From Saprospiraceae bacterium (lineage in GTDB: Bacteria; Bacteroidota; Bacteroidia; Chitinophagales; Saprospiraceae): a stretch of DNA of 64,000 nt. A program made the translations under genes and the position numbers. Of this stretch, positions 26,655 through 35,381 are shown in pieces; position 1 is the first letter of the stretch, and each line of letters starts with the position of its first letter. Location: the NCBI GenBank assembly GCA_020630435.1, contig JAHDBJ010000003.1, positions 1-64,000 on the forward strand. The letters are read 5' to 3'. The notes beneath the pieces are model-generated. The model ran no database searches and was not told the origin of the DNA. It saw only the letters and a list, made by a program, of their open reading frames with translations.

Positions 26655-27683
26655 TTAAAATTTTGTATAATGAACGAGTTGTCCCTCGTATTTAAAGGAT
26701 TGTTTTGTATTTTTTTCTATCTCTTTTATAAAATCTTTTTCTAAAGATTTAATCTTACGCTGCATTGACGCTTCTGAAACAATAACTTTTTCACCTTTTG
26801 TGATTGCATCAATAATGTAGGAATGTAGAAGCGAATTGATCTGTTTACTAAATAATTCATTATTGTTAAAAATATCAACAGCCATTACCTTTCCTCCTGA
26901 AACAGCCATAACGCCGATAGCTTTTTTATTTGTTTCAAACTTATCTTTAAAAAAGGCTAAGTATTCGTTTCTATTTCGTGTAAATTCTTCAGAATTTTCA
27001 AGATTCGTATACGTTTTTGTTTCACTTTCTGCGTTATTCAAAGAGGTTAACTCCCCTACTTTTGCCCAAACTTTATTCTGGTTTTTTGTTATTATGGCAG
27101 TTCTTCTCAAATCAGCCGAAGCGACATTATAATAACCAGAAAAGGCAAACATTTTACGTTTTTTCTTTGCGGCTTCATCCTCTTCTCCTTCTGACTGTTT
27201 ATACCGCCATCGACCTTTTTCAACACAAAAAACAGGTATATCTCGTATTGATTCAGGCAATACAATCATATCTTCAGCTAATAATCTATCCTGATTTCCT
27301 CCTTGTACAACATCTCCTGCCATCAAGAAAATTGTATCCTGTGTCTTGTTTTGGATTGTCAAAGCATTAACAGCACCACTATCTTCAAAACGTCCATAAG
27401 GCTTTTTTTCTGTAATAAAAAACCGTGGCATTTCCATTGCCTCTGATAAAGTTTTCAGACCTGAAAGTGTCTTATTTTTTTCATAAAATTTTGCTGTTCC
27501 TTCTACTACATATAACCTTAGATTTTTATAGTCTAACATATCTTCTTTTTGAGGAGATATATTTAAGTAAGTATTAGAAACAATAGCAGAATCCTTTGCC
27601 TCTTCATTAGGAACAGCATCCTGTTTACAAGAGAATAGCCCAACAAGGAATGTTGCTAGAAAAATAAATTTAATTTTTTTCAT
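26655..27683 (-). CDS. ARPP-1 domain lipoprotein
   Basis: A lipoprotein signal (MKKIKFIFLATFLVGLFSC) precedes a 300-residue ARPP-1 domain. It is recognised from GDVVQGGNQDRLL (about 122-134), VLPESIRDIPVFCVEKGRW, VWAKVGEL and GVMAVSGGKVMAVDIF. The family was defined from association with ADP-ribosylglycohydrolase and phosphatase genes, and its biochemical role is not settled. The lipoprotein signal places this copy in the envelope, which is atypical if ADP-ribose chemistry in the cytoplasm is assumed. Monocistronic. Confidence 0.8.
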   Translation of the reverse strand: MKKIKFIFLATFLVGLFSCKQDAVPNEEAKDSAIVSNTYLNISPQKEDMLDYKNLRLYVVEGTAKFYEKNKTLSGLKTLSEAMEMPRFFITEKKPYGRFEDSGAVNALTIQNKTQDTIFLMAGDVVQGGNQDRLLAEDMIVLPESIRDIPVFCVEKGRWRYKQSEGEEDEAAKKKRKMFAFSGYYNVASADLRRTAIITKNQNKVWAKVGELTSLNNAESETKTYTNLENSEEFTRNRNEYLAFFKDKFETNKKAIGVMAVSGGKVMAVDIFNNNELFSKQINSLLHSYIIDAITKGEKVIVSEASMQRKIKSLEKDFIKEIEKNTKQSFKYEGQLVHYTKF

Positions 27684-27794
27684 GATTTAAGGTCTTTTAT
27701 AAATAAAAAATGTATCAAAAGCAATTAGACTATTGCTACATAAAACAAATTTGTTGTTATAAAGATAATTAAATATTTAGGGATAAGCAAACCT

Positions 27795-28655
27795 TTAAGT
27801 ATCAATTCCTATTTCAGCACGTTCTTTAGCTTTAGCTATTTTATAGTTTTGCCAAGTCTCACCTAATATTCGATTCATCCCTTTATCAACAACATAATGT
27901 GTCGCAATGTTCCATAATCCTCTTGCTCTAGTATATAAAGAGTCATTGGCTCTTAAAGATATTGAATAACCACCATCTAAATAAGTAATATGATGCCAAT
28001 ACCCTCTAGGCATAAAAATCGTTTCTCCAGGATACAAGATACATTCATATCCTTTGGCATTCTTCAAAGCTGGAAAGCGGTCATAATCTGGATTGAGTAT
28101 ATCTACTTCACTTTTTACTGTAAATGGTTGATGATATATATTTTTCGATTGTTCGGGTGGAAAAAGAATCACTCGTTTTCGACCATGAAACTGATTTAAA
28201 AATACATGAGACATATCAATATCAAAATGCATCGCTACAATTGAACCTTCTCCACCAAAAAACATATATGGGAAAGATTTAATAAACCCATCCATAATTG
28301 TTGGTGTGCAAAAATCATTACACAATTCAGGAGCATGCCGAAAAATATTATATAAAAACATTCTTAAATCAGTAGGGCCTGATTCTAACTGTTCTAAAAA
28401 CGATTTGAATGAAATTATAGCATCAGGTTCCATATATTTTTTCCCAGGTTTGCTATAATTAGCAGAGAAAACTGGAACACTCAAATGACCATATTTTTTT
28501 TTAAAAAACTCAACTGTCCATTTGTTTTTTGCAGGCCATTGTTCCATAAAATCTGTAAAGACGACAGGCTTTTCTGGTTCTAAATACACTTTAGCAAATG
28601 TTTGTCTATTTAGCCCGCTTCGCCTATCGATTGGTTGAAAAGAAAGCATAAGCAA
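27795..28655 (-). CDS. Cupin-like JmjC-domain Fe(II)/2-oxoglutarate oxygenase
   Basis: A 286-residue protein of the FIH/JmjC-like class. The metal-binding triad is visible: His143 and Asp145 in MHFDIDMSHVFLNQFHGRKRV and the distal His221 in RGYWHHITYLDGG, with SISLRAN following. Such enzymes hydroxylate protein side chains or other substrates using O2 and 2-oxoglutarate. Two in-frame ATGs (28655 and 28649) could start it. It follows pyc by 156 bp on the same strand, but an AT-rich inverted repeat intervenes, so co-transcription is uncertain. The substrate is unknown. Confidence 0.85.
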   Translation of the reverse strand: MLMLSFQPIDRRSGLNRQTFAKVYLEPEKPVVFTDFMEQWPAKNKWTVEFFKKKYGHLSVPVFSANYSKPGKKYMEPDAIISFKSFLEQLESGPTDLRMFLYNIFRHAPELCNDFCTPTIMDGFIKSFPYMFFGGEGSIVAMHFDIDMSHVFLNQFHGRKRVILFPPEQSKNIYHQPFTVKSEVDILNPDYDRFPALKNAKGYECILYPGETIFMPRGYWHHITYLDGGYSISLRANDSLYTRARGLWNIATHYVVDKGMNRILGETWQNYKIAKAKERAEIGIDT

Positions 28656-28734
28656 AACTGTTTAAATAAGCATCAGTTAAAGTAGTTGTGTTTTTGTTTT
28701 GTAAAATTAAACACAAATATCCAATACATTAATG

Positions 28735-28761
28735 ATTTTAACAGTTCAAAAATGTTAAAAT
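28735..28761 (-). repeat. AT-rich inverted repeat between pyc and the JmjC gene
   Basis: ATTTTAACA and TGTTAAAAT form a 9-bp stem with a 9-nt loop in the 156-bp gap. No T-tract follows on either strand, so it may be an operator rather than a terminator. Confidence 0.35.
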
Positions 28762-28811
28762 TTATCAACACCAACCAAGAATTCTTTTTTTCTATATAAC
28801 GTTATTTTTTA

Positions 28812-31800
28812 TCAGGTATTTGGCTCTATTTCTACCACCAAATCATCCTGTTCTACTAGTGTTTTTTCTGTAAGAAAAATCTGAGAAATTTCTCCAGCAA
28901 TTGTTGATGTAATTGTACTTTCCATCTTCATTGCCTCTATGATAAATAAAGGTGTATTGACTTCAACTTTATCCCCTCTTTTAACTAATATTTTAGCCAA
29001 ACTACCTTGCAGAGGTGCGCCAACTTGATTGTCTTTTTGAACTTTCGCATTTGTAATGACAACTGATTTTGCTGAAGTATCTTTGATTTCTATTGAACGA
29101 TTTTGACCATTAAGTTTAAAAAAGCAAATCCTAGTTCCAAATTCATTTGGTTCGCTAACATTTAAAAATTGAATTAGTATATTTTTACCATCATCAATCT
29201 TTACTAAAATTTCTTGATTGGGTTTAAGCCCATAGAAAAAAGCAGGAGAAGGTAATGTACGAACAACATCATATTCCATGAAATGCTCATGATACGCTTT
29301 GAAAACTTTTGGATACAACTTATAGGATAAGAAATCTTTGAAATCAACATATTTAAATGCTTGTTTAAATGCTTCAAATTCCTTTTCTATTTCAATAGGT
29401 TTTAGATGCGCATTTGGTCGTTCGGTATATGGTTCTTCCCCTTTTAAAACCATCTGCTGCAAGTCACTAGGGAAACCACCAAAAGGTTGTCCTAAATCCC
29501 CCCTAAATAAGGCTTTAACACTATCAGGAAATGCCAGCTTATCTCCTCGTTCTAAAACCTCTTCTTTTGTCAAACCATTTGTTGTCATAAACATTGCCAT
29601 ATCACCAACTACTTTAGAAGAGGGGGTTACTTTGACAATATTTCCAAAGAGTTCATTAGCTGCTTTATAGTTTTCTTTTATGGTTTCAAATTTATCTTCT
29701 AGTCCTAACCCCCTAGCTTGAGGTCTTAAATTAGAATATTGTCCCCCTGGGATTTCATGTTCATAAACCTCAGCTGTCCCCGTTTTTAATTCTGTCTCGA
29801 ATGGATAATAAATTTGTCTTACGGCTTCCCAATAATTAGAATATTCATTTAAGGCATCAAGATCAAATTTATTTTCTCGCTCATGCCCTTTCATTATACT
29901 CACCATCGAATTAAAATTGGGTTGAGAGGTTAAACCAGACATTGAACTGAGTGCCACATCTACTACATCTACTCCTGCTTCTATGGCTTTTAGATACATG
30001 GTACTTTGAATAGAAGACGTATCGTGGGTATGCAAGTGAATAGGAATATTTACAGCCTTTTTCAATGCTTTGACTAAAACTGTTGCAGCGGATGGCTTTA
30101 GTAATCCTGCCATATCTTTTATACCTATCATATGTGCCCCCGCAGATTCCAATTCTTTTGCTAAATCAACATAGTAAGCTAGTGTATATTTTTGCTCATT
30201 GGGATCACTTATATCACCCGTATAACAAATACAAGCCTGCGCTATGGCATTCGTCTTGTCTCGTACTGTTTGAATACTAAACCGCATATTCTCAACCCAG
30301 TTTAAAGAATCAAAGATTCTAAAAACATCAATACCCGTCTCCCATGCTTTGATAATAAATTGTTCTATCAAATTATCAGGATATGCCGCATATCCTACGG
30401 CATTAGAACCTCTTAAGAGCATCTGAAGCAAGGTATTTGGTACTGCCTCACGAATTAGTTCTAGGCGTTTCCAAGGGCATTCCTTCAAAAAACGCATACA
30501 AACATCAAAAGTTGCTCCTCCCCAAACTTCCATAGAAAAACAATCATTTACTCGACGACCAAATCCTTCTGCAACTTGTAACATATCATAGGTTCTCATC
30601 CGAGTAGCTAGCAACGATTGATGGGCATCTCTAAAGGTAGTATCCGTGTAGTGAATTGGCTTAGAATTTTTCAACCAATCTAAAAAGCGATCTCTACCCA
30701 ATTCCTTATATAACATTTTTGAACCCCTAGGATAAGGGGCTGCTTTGTCGAATTTCGGAATAACAGGTGTTCGAAAAACCTTTGACTTATCGATAAACTT
30801 AACATCAGAGTTACCATTGACAATCACTTTCGAAAGATACTTCAACATCTTTGTTCCTCTATCTCTTCTTCTAGGTAATTTAAAGATGTCTGGATTTTCT
30901 TCTATAAATTTAACAGTAGCTTCTCCTTGTTGAAATTCGGGATTTGTCAATAAATTAAGTAAGAAGTCAATATTCGATTTCACCCCTCTAATTCTGAATT
31001 CTCTTAATGCTCGATGCAGTCTTAGTGCTGCAGATTTTAGATTTAATCCTCTAGCTGTAACTTTCACTAACATACTATCAAAAAAGGGAGAAATCTTTGC
31101 ACCAGCATAAGCACTACCAGCATCTAATCGAATACCAAAACCACTCGCACTACGATAAGCTAATAATTGACCATAGTCAGGTTTAAAACCATTGGCTGGA
31201 TCTTCTGTTGTTACCCTGCATTGAATAGCATAACCATTGCATTTTACATCTTCTTGAGCATTGATATAGATCATAGGATGTGATAAAGGATAATTCATCG
31301 CTATCAAAATCTGAGTACGTACAATATCAATCCCTGTAACTTCTTCTGTAATGGTATGTTCTACTTGAATACGAGGGTTTACCTCAATAAAATAAATATC
31401 ATCTCCCTCCACTAAAAATTCAACAGTTCCTGCATTGCTGTATCCTACGTGTTTTGTAATGCGGAGTGCATATTCATATAATTTATCTTTGACTTCTTGT
31501 TTTAAGGTAGGAGATGGTGCAATTTCTACTACTTTTTGAAACCGACGCTGTACCGAACAATCTCGCTCAAAAAGGTGAATTAGATTCCCAAAATTATCCC
31601 CCAATATTTGAATTTCAATATGTTTAGGGCGTTCTATAAATTTTTCTAAAAATACAGTATCATCACCAAATCCAGTCAATGCCTCTCGCCTAGCCTCATG
31701 ATAAGCTTTTTCCAATGCTGCTTCATTACGGACAACTCTCATACCTCGACCACCACCACCTGAAGCAGCTTTTACAATTACAGGGTAGCCGATCTTAGCA

Positions 31801-32261
31801 GCTTCCACTTTTGCAATTTCAAAAGTATTTAATTCTTCTTCACTATCTTTGATCAGTGGGACACTACAAGCAAGTGCAATATTTTTAGCTTGAACTTTAT
31901 CTCCTAATTTTTCCATTGCTTCAGGAGAAGGACCAATAAATACAATACCATTTGCTCTACAAGCTCTTGCAAACTCAACGTTCTCAGATAAAAACCCATA
32001 ACCTGGATGAATTGCCTCAACTTCGTTTTCTTTTGCTACACGAATTAATTCTTCTATATCCAAGTAGGGTTTGAGCGGATCATCTTTTAAACCGATTTGA
32101 TAAGACTCATCAGACTTATATCGGTGTAGAGAATATCTATCTTCATATGTGAAAACGGAAACCGTTCGGAGTTGTAACTCAGAAGCTGCTCTCAAAATTC
32201 TAATGGCTATTTCACCTCTATTGGCAACCATCAACTTGTAAAATCTTTTTTTCTCTGGCAT
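28812..32261 (-). CDS. pyc: Pyruvate carboxylase
   Basis: At 1149 residues this is a full single-chain pyruvate carboxylase. The biotin carboxylase domain (about 8-455) includes MVANRGEIAIRI, the ATP-grasp region KAASGGGGRGMRVV and FIEVNPRIQVEHT. The carboxyltransferase domain begins at about 540 with TDTTFRDAHQSLLATRMRT and includes the metal-binding HLHTHDTSS. A biotinyl domain closes the protein with Lys1112 in IEAMKMEST as the biotinylation site. It makes oxaloacetate from pyruvate and bicarbonate, the main anaplerotic reaction, and fits the aspartate aminotransferase in the same region. It is divergent from the small lipoprotein/folB operon. Confidence 0.97.
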   Translation of the reverse strand: MPEKKRFYKLMVANRGEIAIRILRAASELQLRTVSVFTYEDRYSLHRYKSDESYQIGLKDDPLKPYLDIEELIRVAKENEVEAIHPGYGFLSENVEFARACRANGIVFIGPSPEAMEKLGDKVQAKNIALACSVPLIKDSEEELNTFEIAKVEAAKIGYPVIVKAASGGGGRGMRVVRNEAALEKAYHEARREALTGFGDDTVFLEKFIERPKHIEIQILGDNFGNLIHLFERDCSVQRRFQKVVEIAPSPTLKQEVKDKLYEYALRITKHVGYSNAGTVEFLVEGDDIYFIEVNPRIQVEHTITEEVTGIDIVRTQILIAMNYPLSHPMIYINAQEDVKCNGYAIQCRVTTEDPANGFKPDYGQLLAYRSASGFGIRLDAGSAYAGAKISPFFDSMLVKVTARGLNLKSAALRLHRALREFRIRGVKSNIDFLLNLLTNPEFQQGEATVKFIEENPDIFKLPRRRDRGTKMLKYLSKVIVNGNSDVKFIDKSKVFRTPVIPKFDKAAPYPRGSKMLYKELGRDRFLDWLKNSKPIHYTDTTFRDAHQSLLATRMRTYDMLQVAEGFGRRVNDCFSMEVWGGATFDVCMRFLKECPWKRLELIREAVPNTLLQMLLRGSNAVGYAAYPDNLIEQFIIKAWETGIDVFRIFDSLNWVENMRFSIQTVRDKTNAIAQACICYTGDISDPNEQKYTLAYYVDLAKELESAGAHMIGIKDMAGLLKPSAATVLVKALKKAVNIPIHLHTHDTSSIQSTMYLKAIEAGVDVVDVALSSMSGLTSQPNFNSMVSIMKGHERENKFDLDALNEYSNYWEAVRQIYYPFETELKTGTAEVYEHEIPGGQYSNLRPQARGLGLEDKFETIKENYKAANELFGNIVKVTPSSKVVGDMAMFMTTNGLTKEEVLERGDKLAFPDSVKALFRGDLGQPFGGFPSDLQQMVLKGEEPYTERPNAHLKPIEIEKEFEAFKQAFKYVDFKDFLSYKLYPKVFKAYHEHFMEYDVVRTLPSPAFFYGLKPNQEILVKIDDGKNILIQFLNVSEPNEFGTRICFFKLNGQNRSIEIKDTSAKSVVITNAKVQKDNQVGAPLQGSLAKILVKRGDKVEVNTPLFIIEAMKMESTITSTIAGEISQIFLTEKTLVEQDDLVVEIEPNT

Positions 32262-32623
32262 ATCTGTCTTAAATGTTGGTTTTTAACAATACAGTAATTA
32301 CGTTGTTCAAAAATATTGGAACAATATGCAATAAATTCCTCTAATGTTGAGATAAAATTTAGATTTATTTTAAGGTAGGTTAAAAGCAAGGGCTAAGTTA
32401 CAAAAAAAAAACTATTAGCATATAGTCAAAATAGATTAGGCTACTTTTTGCATCTTAATATAAGGAATATAGTCCAGTTAACAACTTATAATCATTTCCC
32501 ATAGATTAAACATTTTCTATAAGGCTCAATCAATTATTTTAACTTTGATCGGGTCTTTTTTTGTTCAAGTTATTTTATAAATTTATTTTTGGATTTTATT
32601 AAAAAAATATAATCAATTGTAAT
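32262..32623. other. Divergent intergenic region, 362 bp
   Basis: It separates pyc (minus) and the lipoprotein-folB operon (plus). It contains a strong plus-strand promoter at 32560-32591. On the minus strand TATTTTTG at 32308-32315 could be the pyc -7 element, but its upstream TTTG partner is missing. Confidence 0.5.
32560..32591 (+). promoter_or_regulatory. Bacteroidota primary-sigma promoter of the lipoprotein-folB operon
   Basis: TTTG at 32560-32563 and TATTTTTG at 32584-32591 are separated by 20 nt, matching the TTTG...TAnnTTTG consensus. The start codon at 32624 would follow a leader of about 25 nt. Confidence 0.7.
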
Positions 32624-33007
32624 ATGTCAGTTCATAAAATCTTTTCAATAATTATTTTAACTATCATCTGTTTTTCATCCTGCGACATACCCAACAATGA
32701 TAAAAATAATAAAGACAACGATACAGAAGCTGCTAGTAAATTTGATGCTACTCAATTTGCTGACGAAATGTGTAAGTGTTTAAAAATAAGCCATGACTAC
32801 AGTGAAAATGTAAAAAAACTAGAACAGGAGGAGGATAAAATAGCTTTTGAAGCATTAATTGCCCAAAGAGATAGTATTCAAGAAATTTCAAATGATTGTA
32901 TAAACGTTTTAGAACAAAATTATGGCGATATTGTTGATGAAAAAGAAGCAGAAATTAAAGCATCGATGGAAAAAAATTGTCCCAAAATTGCTTCTTTTAT
33001 AAAATAA
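32624..33007 (+). CDS. Small four-Cys lipoprotein (paralogue of 25989-26354)
   Basis: The signal MSVHKIFSIIILTIICFSSC ends in the lipobox FSSC, followed by DIP. An Asn/Asp/Lys linker leads to a helical domain with Cys residues in EMCKCLK, NDCINVLE and EKNCPKIASFI, the same order as the lipoprotein at 25989-26354. It shares a strong promoter and probably an mRNA with folB, only 10 bp downstream. Role unknown. Confidence 0.75.
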   Translation: MSVHKIFSIIILTIICFSSCDIPNNDKNNKDNDTEAASKFDATQFADEMCKCLKISHDYSENVKKLEQEEDKIAFEALIAQRDSIQEISNDCINVLEQNYGDIVDEKEAEIKASMEKNCPKIASFIK

Positions 33008-33017
33008 TTTTAACGAA

Positions 33018-33539
33018 ATGGATTTAATTGCTTTGGAAGGTATGCGTTTTTATGCATATCATGGGTTTTATGAAGAAGAAAGAATTATTGGTGGAGAATT
33101 TGAAGTGGATATATATATTCATACAAGTATAAAAGCAGCCTCTGTAGAAGATGATTTATATAAGACCATTAATTATGAAACTGTATATCTCCTCTGCGAA
33201 GCTGAGATGCGGAAACCAAAAAAATTACTAGAAACGGTTGCCCAGTCCTTGGTTTTTCAGATGAAGTATCATTTCAACTCCATTCAAAACTTGAAAGTGA
33301 GGATTCGAAAATTGAATCCCCCTCTAGGTGGAATGGTCAAAAATGCTTATGTAGAAACAGAAAATAGCTATCTTAGCAAGTGTGGGAAATGTGGAAAAGG
33401 TATTGCTTGTTATAGAGATGGTACTTGCTGGTGTTTCAATCTTAATATTCCCTCCAAAACTCAAGAACATTTACAAGATCAATTTGGCTCTTGTCTCTGT
33501 GCCTCCTGTTTAAAATACTACATTGGAGATACTTTTTAA
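33018..33539 (+). CDS. folB: Dihydroneopterin aldolase fused to a CWC cysteine-rich domain
   Basis: Residues 1-117 are a dihydroneopterin aldolase: FYAYHGFYEEERIIGGEFEVD with the substrate Glu, TINYETVYLLCEAEM and RIRKLNPPLGGMV with the catalytic Lys. It converts 7,8-dihydroneopterin to 6-hydroxymethyldihydropterin in folate synthesis. The C-terminal 50 residues are a Cys-rich CWC module (KCGKCGKGIAC, DGTCWCFNLNIP, SCLCASCLKYY), probably a zinc ribbon-like unit of unknown role. The reading frame is continuous, so the fusion is real. It follows the small lipoprotein gene by 10 bp. Confidence 0.93.
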   Translation: MDLIALEGMRFYAYHGFYEEERIIGGEFEVDIYIHTSIKAASVEDDLYKTINYETVYLLCEAEMRKPKKLLETVAQSLVFQMKYHFNSIQNLKVRIRKLNPPLGGMVKNAYVETENSYLSKCGKCGKGIACYRDGTCWCFNLNIPSKTQEHLQDQFGSCLCASCLKYYIGDTF

Positions 33540-33606
33540 CGCTATTCTAACGAATCTTAACATTTTGATGGCGTTATTATTTTAATAAAATTGGTCTAAA
33601 GGTATA

Positions 33607-33627
33607 GAAGTTGTTTAAAAACTACTT
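33607..33627 (-). repeat. Relic end of the MITE-like repeat
   Basis: GAAGTTGTTTAAAAACTACTT differs from the terminal 21 bases of the element at 26382-26505 at only a few positions, and the preceding TATA also matches the 7936 site. Only the end is present. Confidence 0.4.
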
Positions 33628-33655
33628 GTTTTTATTAATAATAAAATTTTTAGTG

Positions 33656-34387
33656 ATGATAAAAAAAATAGCTATCCTTTTCGTTTGCTTTAACTTGATG
33701 TCTTGTACAGCAACTCAATTAGCTGATGCGGCTAGTATACTCCTCAATCAAGCTGGAAATGGTAATCTAAGCAATTTAGATATATCCAATGGCTTAAAGC
33801 AAGCTCTAGAAATAGGAATCGGTAAGGGTTCAGAAAAATTAGCCTTGAAAGATGGATATTTTAAAAGCCCGTATAAAATATTACTTCCAGAAGAAGCTCG
33901 TAAAGTAACAGACAAACTAAAAGATATTCCTTTATTAGGCGATGTTGAAAATATACTTATCCAAAAACTAAATTCAGCAGCAGAAGATGCAGCGACAAAA
34001 GCAAAACCGATTTTTGTTAATGCCATTAAAGGAATGACCTTTCAAGATGCCACTAATATTTTAATGGGTTCTGATAATGCAGCTACAAATTACTTAAATA
34101 ATGCAACGAATCGCCAGTTATATAATGCGTTCAATCCAGTTATTAATAATTCTTTGAATAAATTTGGTGCAATCGAATATTGGGAAGACTTAGTTACAAA
34201 ATACAATAATCTTCCTTTTGTAAGAAATAAAGTCAACCCTAGACTAGATGACTATGTTACCAATGAAGCACTTAAGGGATTATTTAACATGGTTGAAAAA
34301 CAAGAAAGAAAAATAAGAACGGATGTAGGTGAAAGAACGACCGACTTGTTGAAAAAAGTTTTTGCTAAACAAGATGGTAATCGTTAA
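33656..34387 (+). CDS. DUF4197 lipoprotein
   Basis: The frame opens earlier at a TTG, but the start is placed at the ATG at 33656, where a lipoprotein signal begins (MIKKIAILFVCFNLMSC). The 243-residue product is a mostly helical protein of the DUF4197 type: GLKQALEIGIGKGSEKL, YFKSPYKILLPEEARK, SAAEDAATKAKPIFVNAIKG (alpha-helical), NPVINNSLNKFG and EALKGLFNMVEKQERKIR. The function is unknown, the location is the periplasm. Monocistronic; the leader contains the repeat relic. Confidence 0.85.
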   Translation: MIKKIAILFVCFNLMSCTATQLADAASILLNQAGNGNLSNLDISNGLKQALEIGIGKGSEKLALKDGYFKSPYKILLPEEARKVTDKLKDIPLLGDVENILIQKLNSAAEDAATKAKPIFVNAIKGMTFQDATNILMGSDNAATNYLNNATNRQLYNAFNPVINNSLNKFGAIEYWEDLVTKYNNLPFVRNKVNPRLDDYVTNEALKGLFNMVEKQERKIRTDVGERTTDLLKKVFAKQDGNR

Positions 34388-34469
34388 TTTTTTTTTAAAT
34401 AAACTTTTTTTGGAAAATAATTGTTTTTATTTTTGTCTTTTAATTTCCAAATTTTTTAAACAATAAAAC

Positions 34470-35231
34470 ATGTCAAAAGAATCAAAATTCCTTAAATCTA
34501 CTAATCCTGCTATGGGAGCCTTCAAAAGGATGCAACCTCAAGCAGCAGTATTAGATGACTTTGCAGTACAACAAGAAGAGCAAATGTCCATTCAAGGAGC
34601 AATTAATAAATCCATTTTATTGGTACTGATGATGATAGCTTCTGCTGCTGTTGCATGGTTATTTCCTAGCAGTATGTTATGGTATGGTGGAATGTTTGGA
34701 GCGTTTGCGATTGCCTTAGTCATTTCTTTTAAGCCTACGTTAGCACCTACATTAGCACCTATTTATGCTATTTTAGAAGGTCTATTTTTAGGATCTTTCT
34801 CGGCAGCTGTCGCAGCCGCTTCACCTTTTCTAGTATTTCAAGCTGTTGGATTGACTTCCTTTACTTTACTAGTAATGTTATTAATCTACAAGTTTAATAT
34901 TATTCCAGTCACCCAAAAATTCAGAACTGCAATTGTAGCTGCTACAGGAGCTATCATGTTGATGTATCTTGTTGCGTTTATTATGAGTTTCTTTTTTGGT
35001 ATTCCTGCTTTATACTTACATGATGGTAGTTGGTTAGCTATTGGTTTATCCGTAGTGATTATTGGGGTTGCAGCTATGAATCTACTACTTGATTTTGATA
35101 TGATTGATAAAGGAGCAAGTATGGGTTCTCCAAAATATATGGAATGGTATGGTGCTTTTGCACTTATAATGACATTGGCTTGGTTGTACTTCGAATTTTT
35201 ACGCCTTTTATCAATGCTTAGTAGTGATTAA
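34470..35231 (+). CDS. BAX inhibitor-1/YccA family membrane protein
   Basis: A 253-residue integral membrane protein with seven predicted transmembrane helices. The N-terminal STNPAMGAF motif, PIYAILEGLFLGSFSA and the final MEWYGAFALIMTLAWLYFEFLRLL (read in parts) are typical of the YccA-like BaxI_1 family. These proteins are linked to calcium leak and to protection of membrane protease substrates, but no specific role is assigned here. A TATTTTTG -7 element lies at 34427-34434 with a suboptimal 15-nt spacing to TTTG. A strong terminator follows. Confidence 0.9.
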   Translation: MSKESKFLKSTNPAMGAFKRMQPQAAVLDDFAVQQEEQMSIQGAINKSILLVLMMIASAAVAWLFPSSMLWYGGMFGAFAIALVISFKPTLAPTLAPIYAILEGLFLGSFSAAVAAASPFLVFQAVGLTSFTLLVMLLIYKFNIIPVTQKFRTAIVAATGAIMLMYLVAFIMSFFFGIPALYLHDGSWLAIGLSVVIIGVAAMNLLLDFDMIDKGASMGSPKYMEWYGAFALIMTLAWLYFEFLRLLSMLSSD

Positions 35232-35274
35232 TATTTAATACACTGTAAATTAAGTTTTTCAAAATATTTTACTG

Positions 35275-35314
35275 AAAAAAGGGTTATCTACATTTGCTTA
35301 GATAACCCTTTTTT
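35275..35314 (+). terminator. Strong terminator after the BAX-inhibitor gene
   Basis: A perfect 16-bp stem (AAAAAAGGGTTATCTA and TAGATAACCCTTTTTT) with an 8-nt loop runs into a T6 tract, 44 bp past the stop codon. It is bidirectional in form. Confidence 0.92.
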
Positions 35315-35381
35315 CATTATATCTAATTTTTTGTATAATTTGCCATAAAATATTTTCAATAAATAAATCTAAAACACTCAG

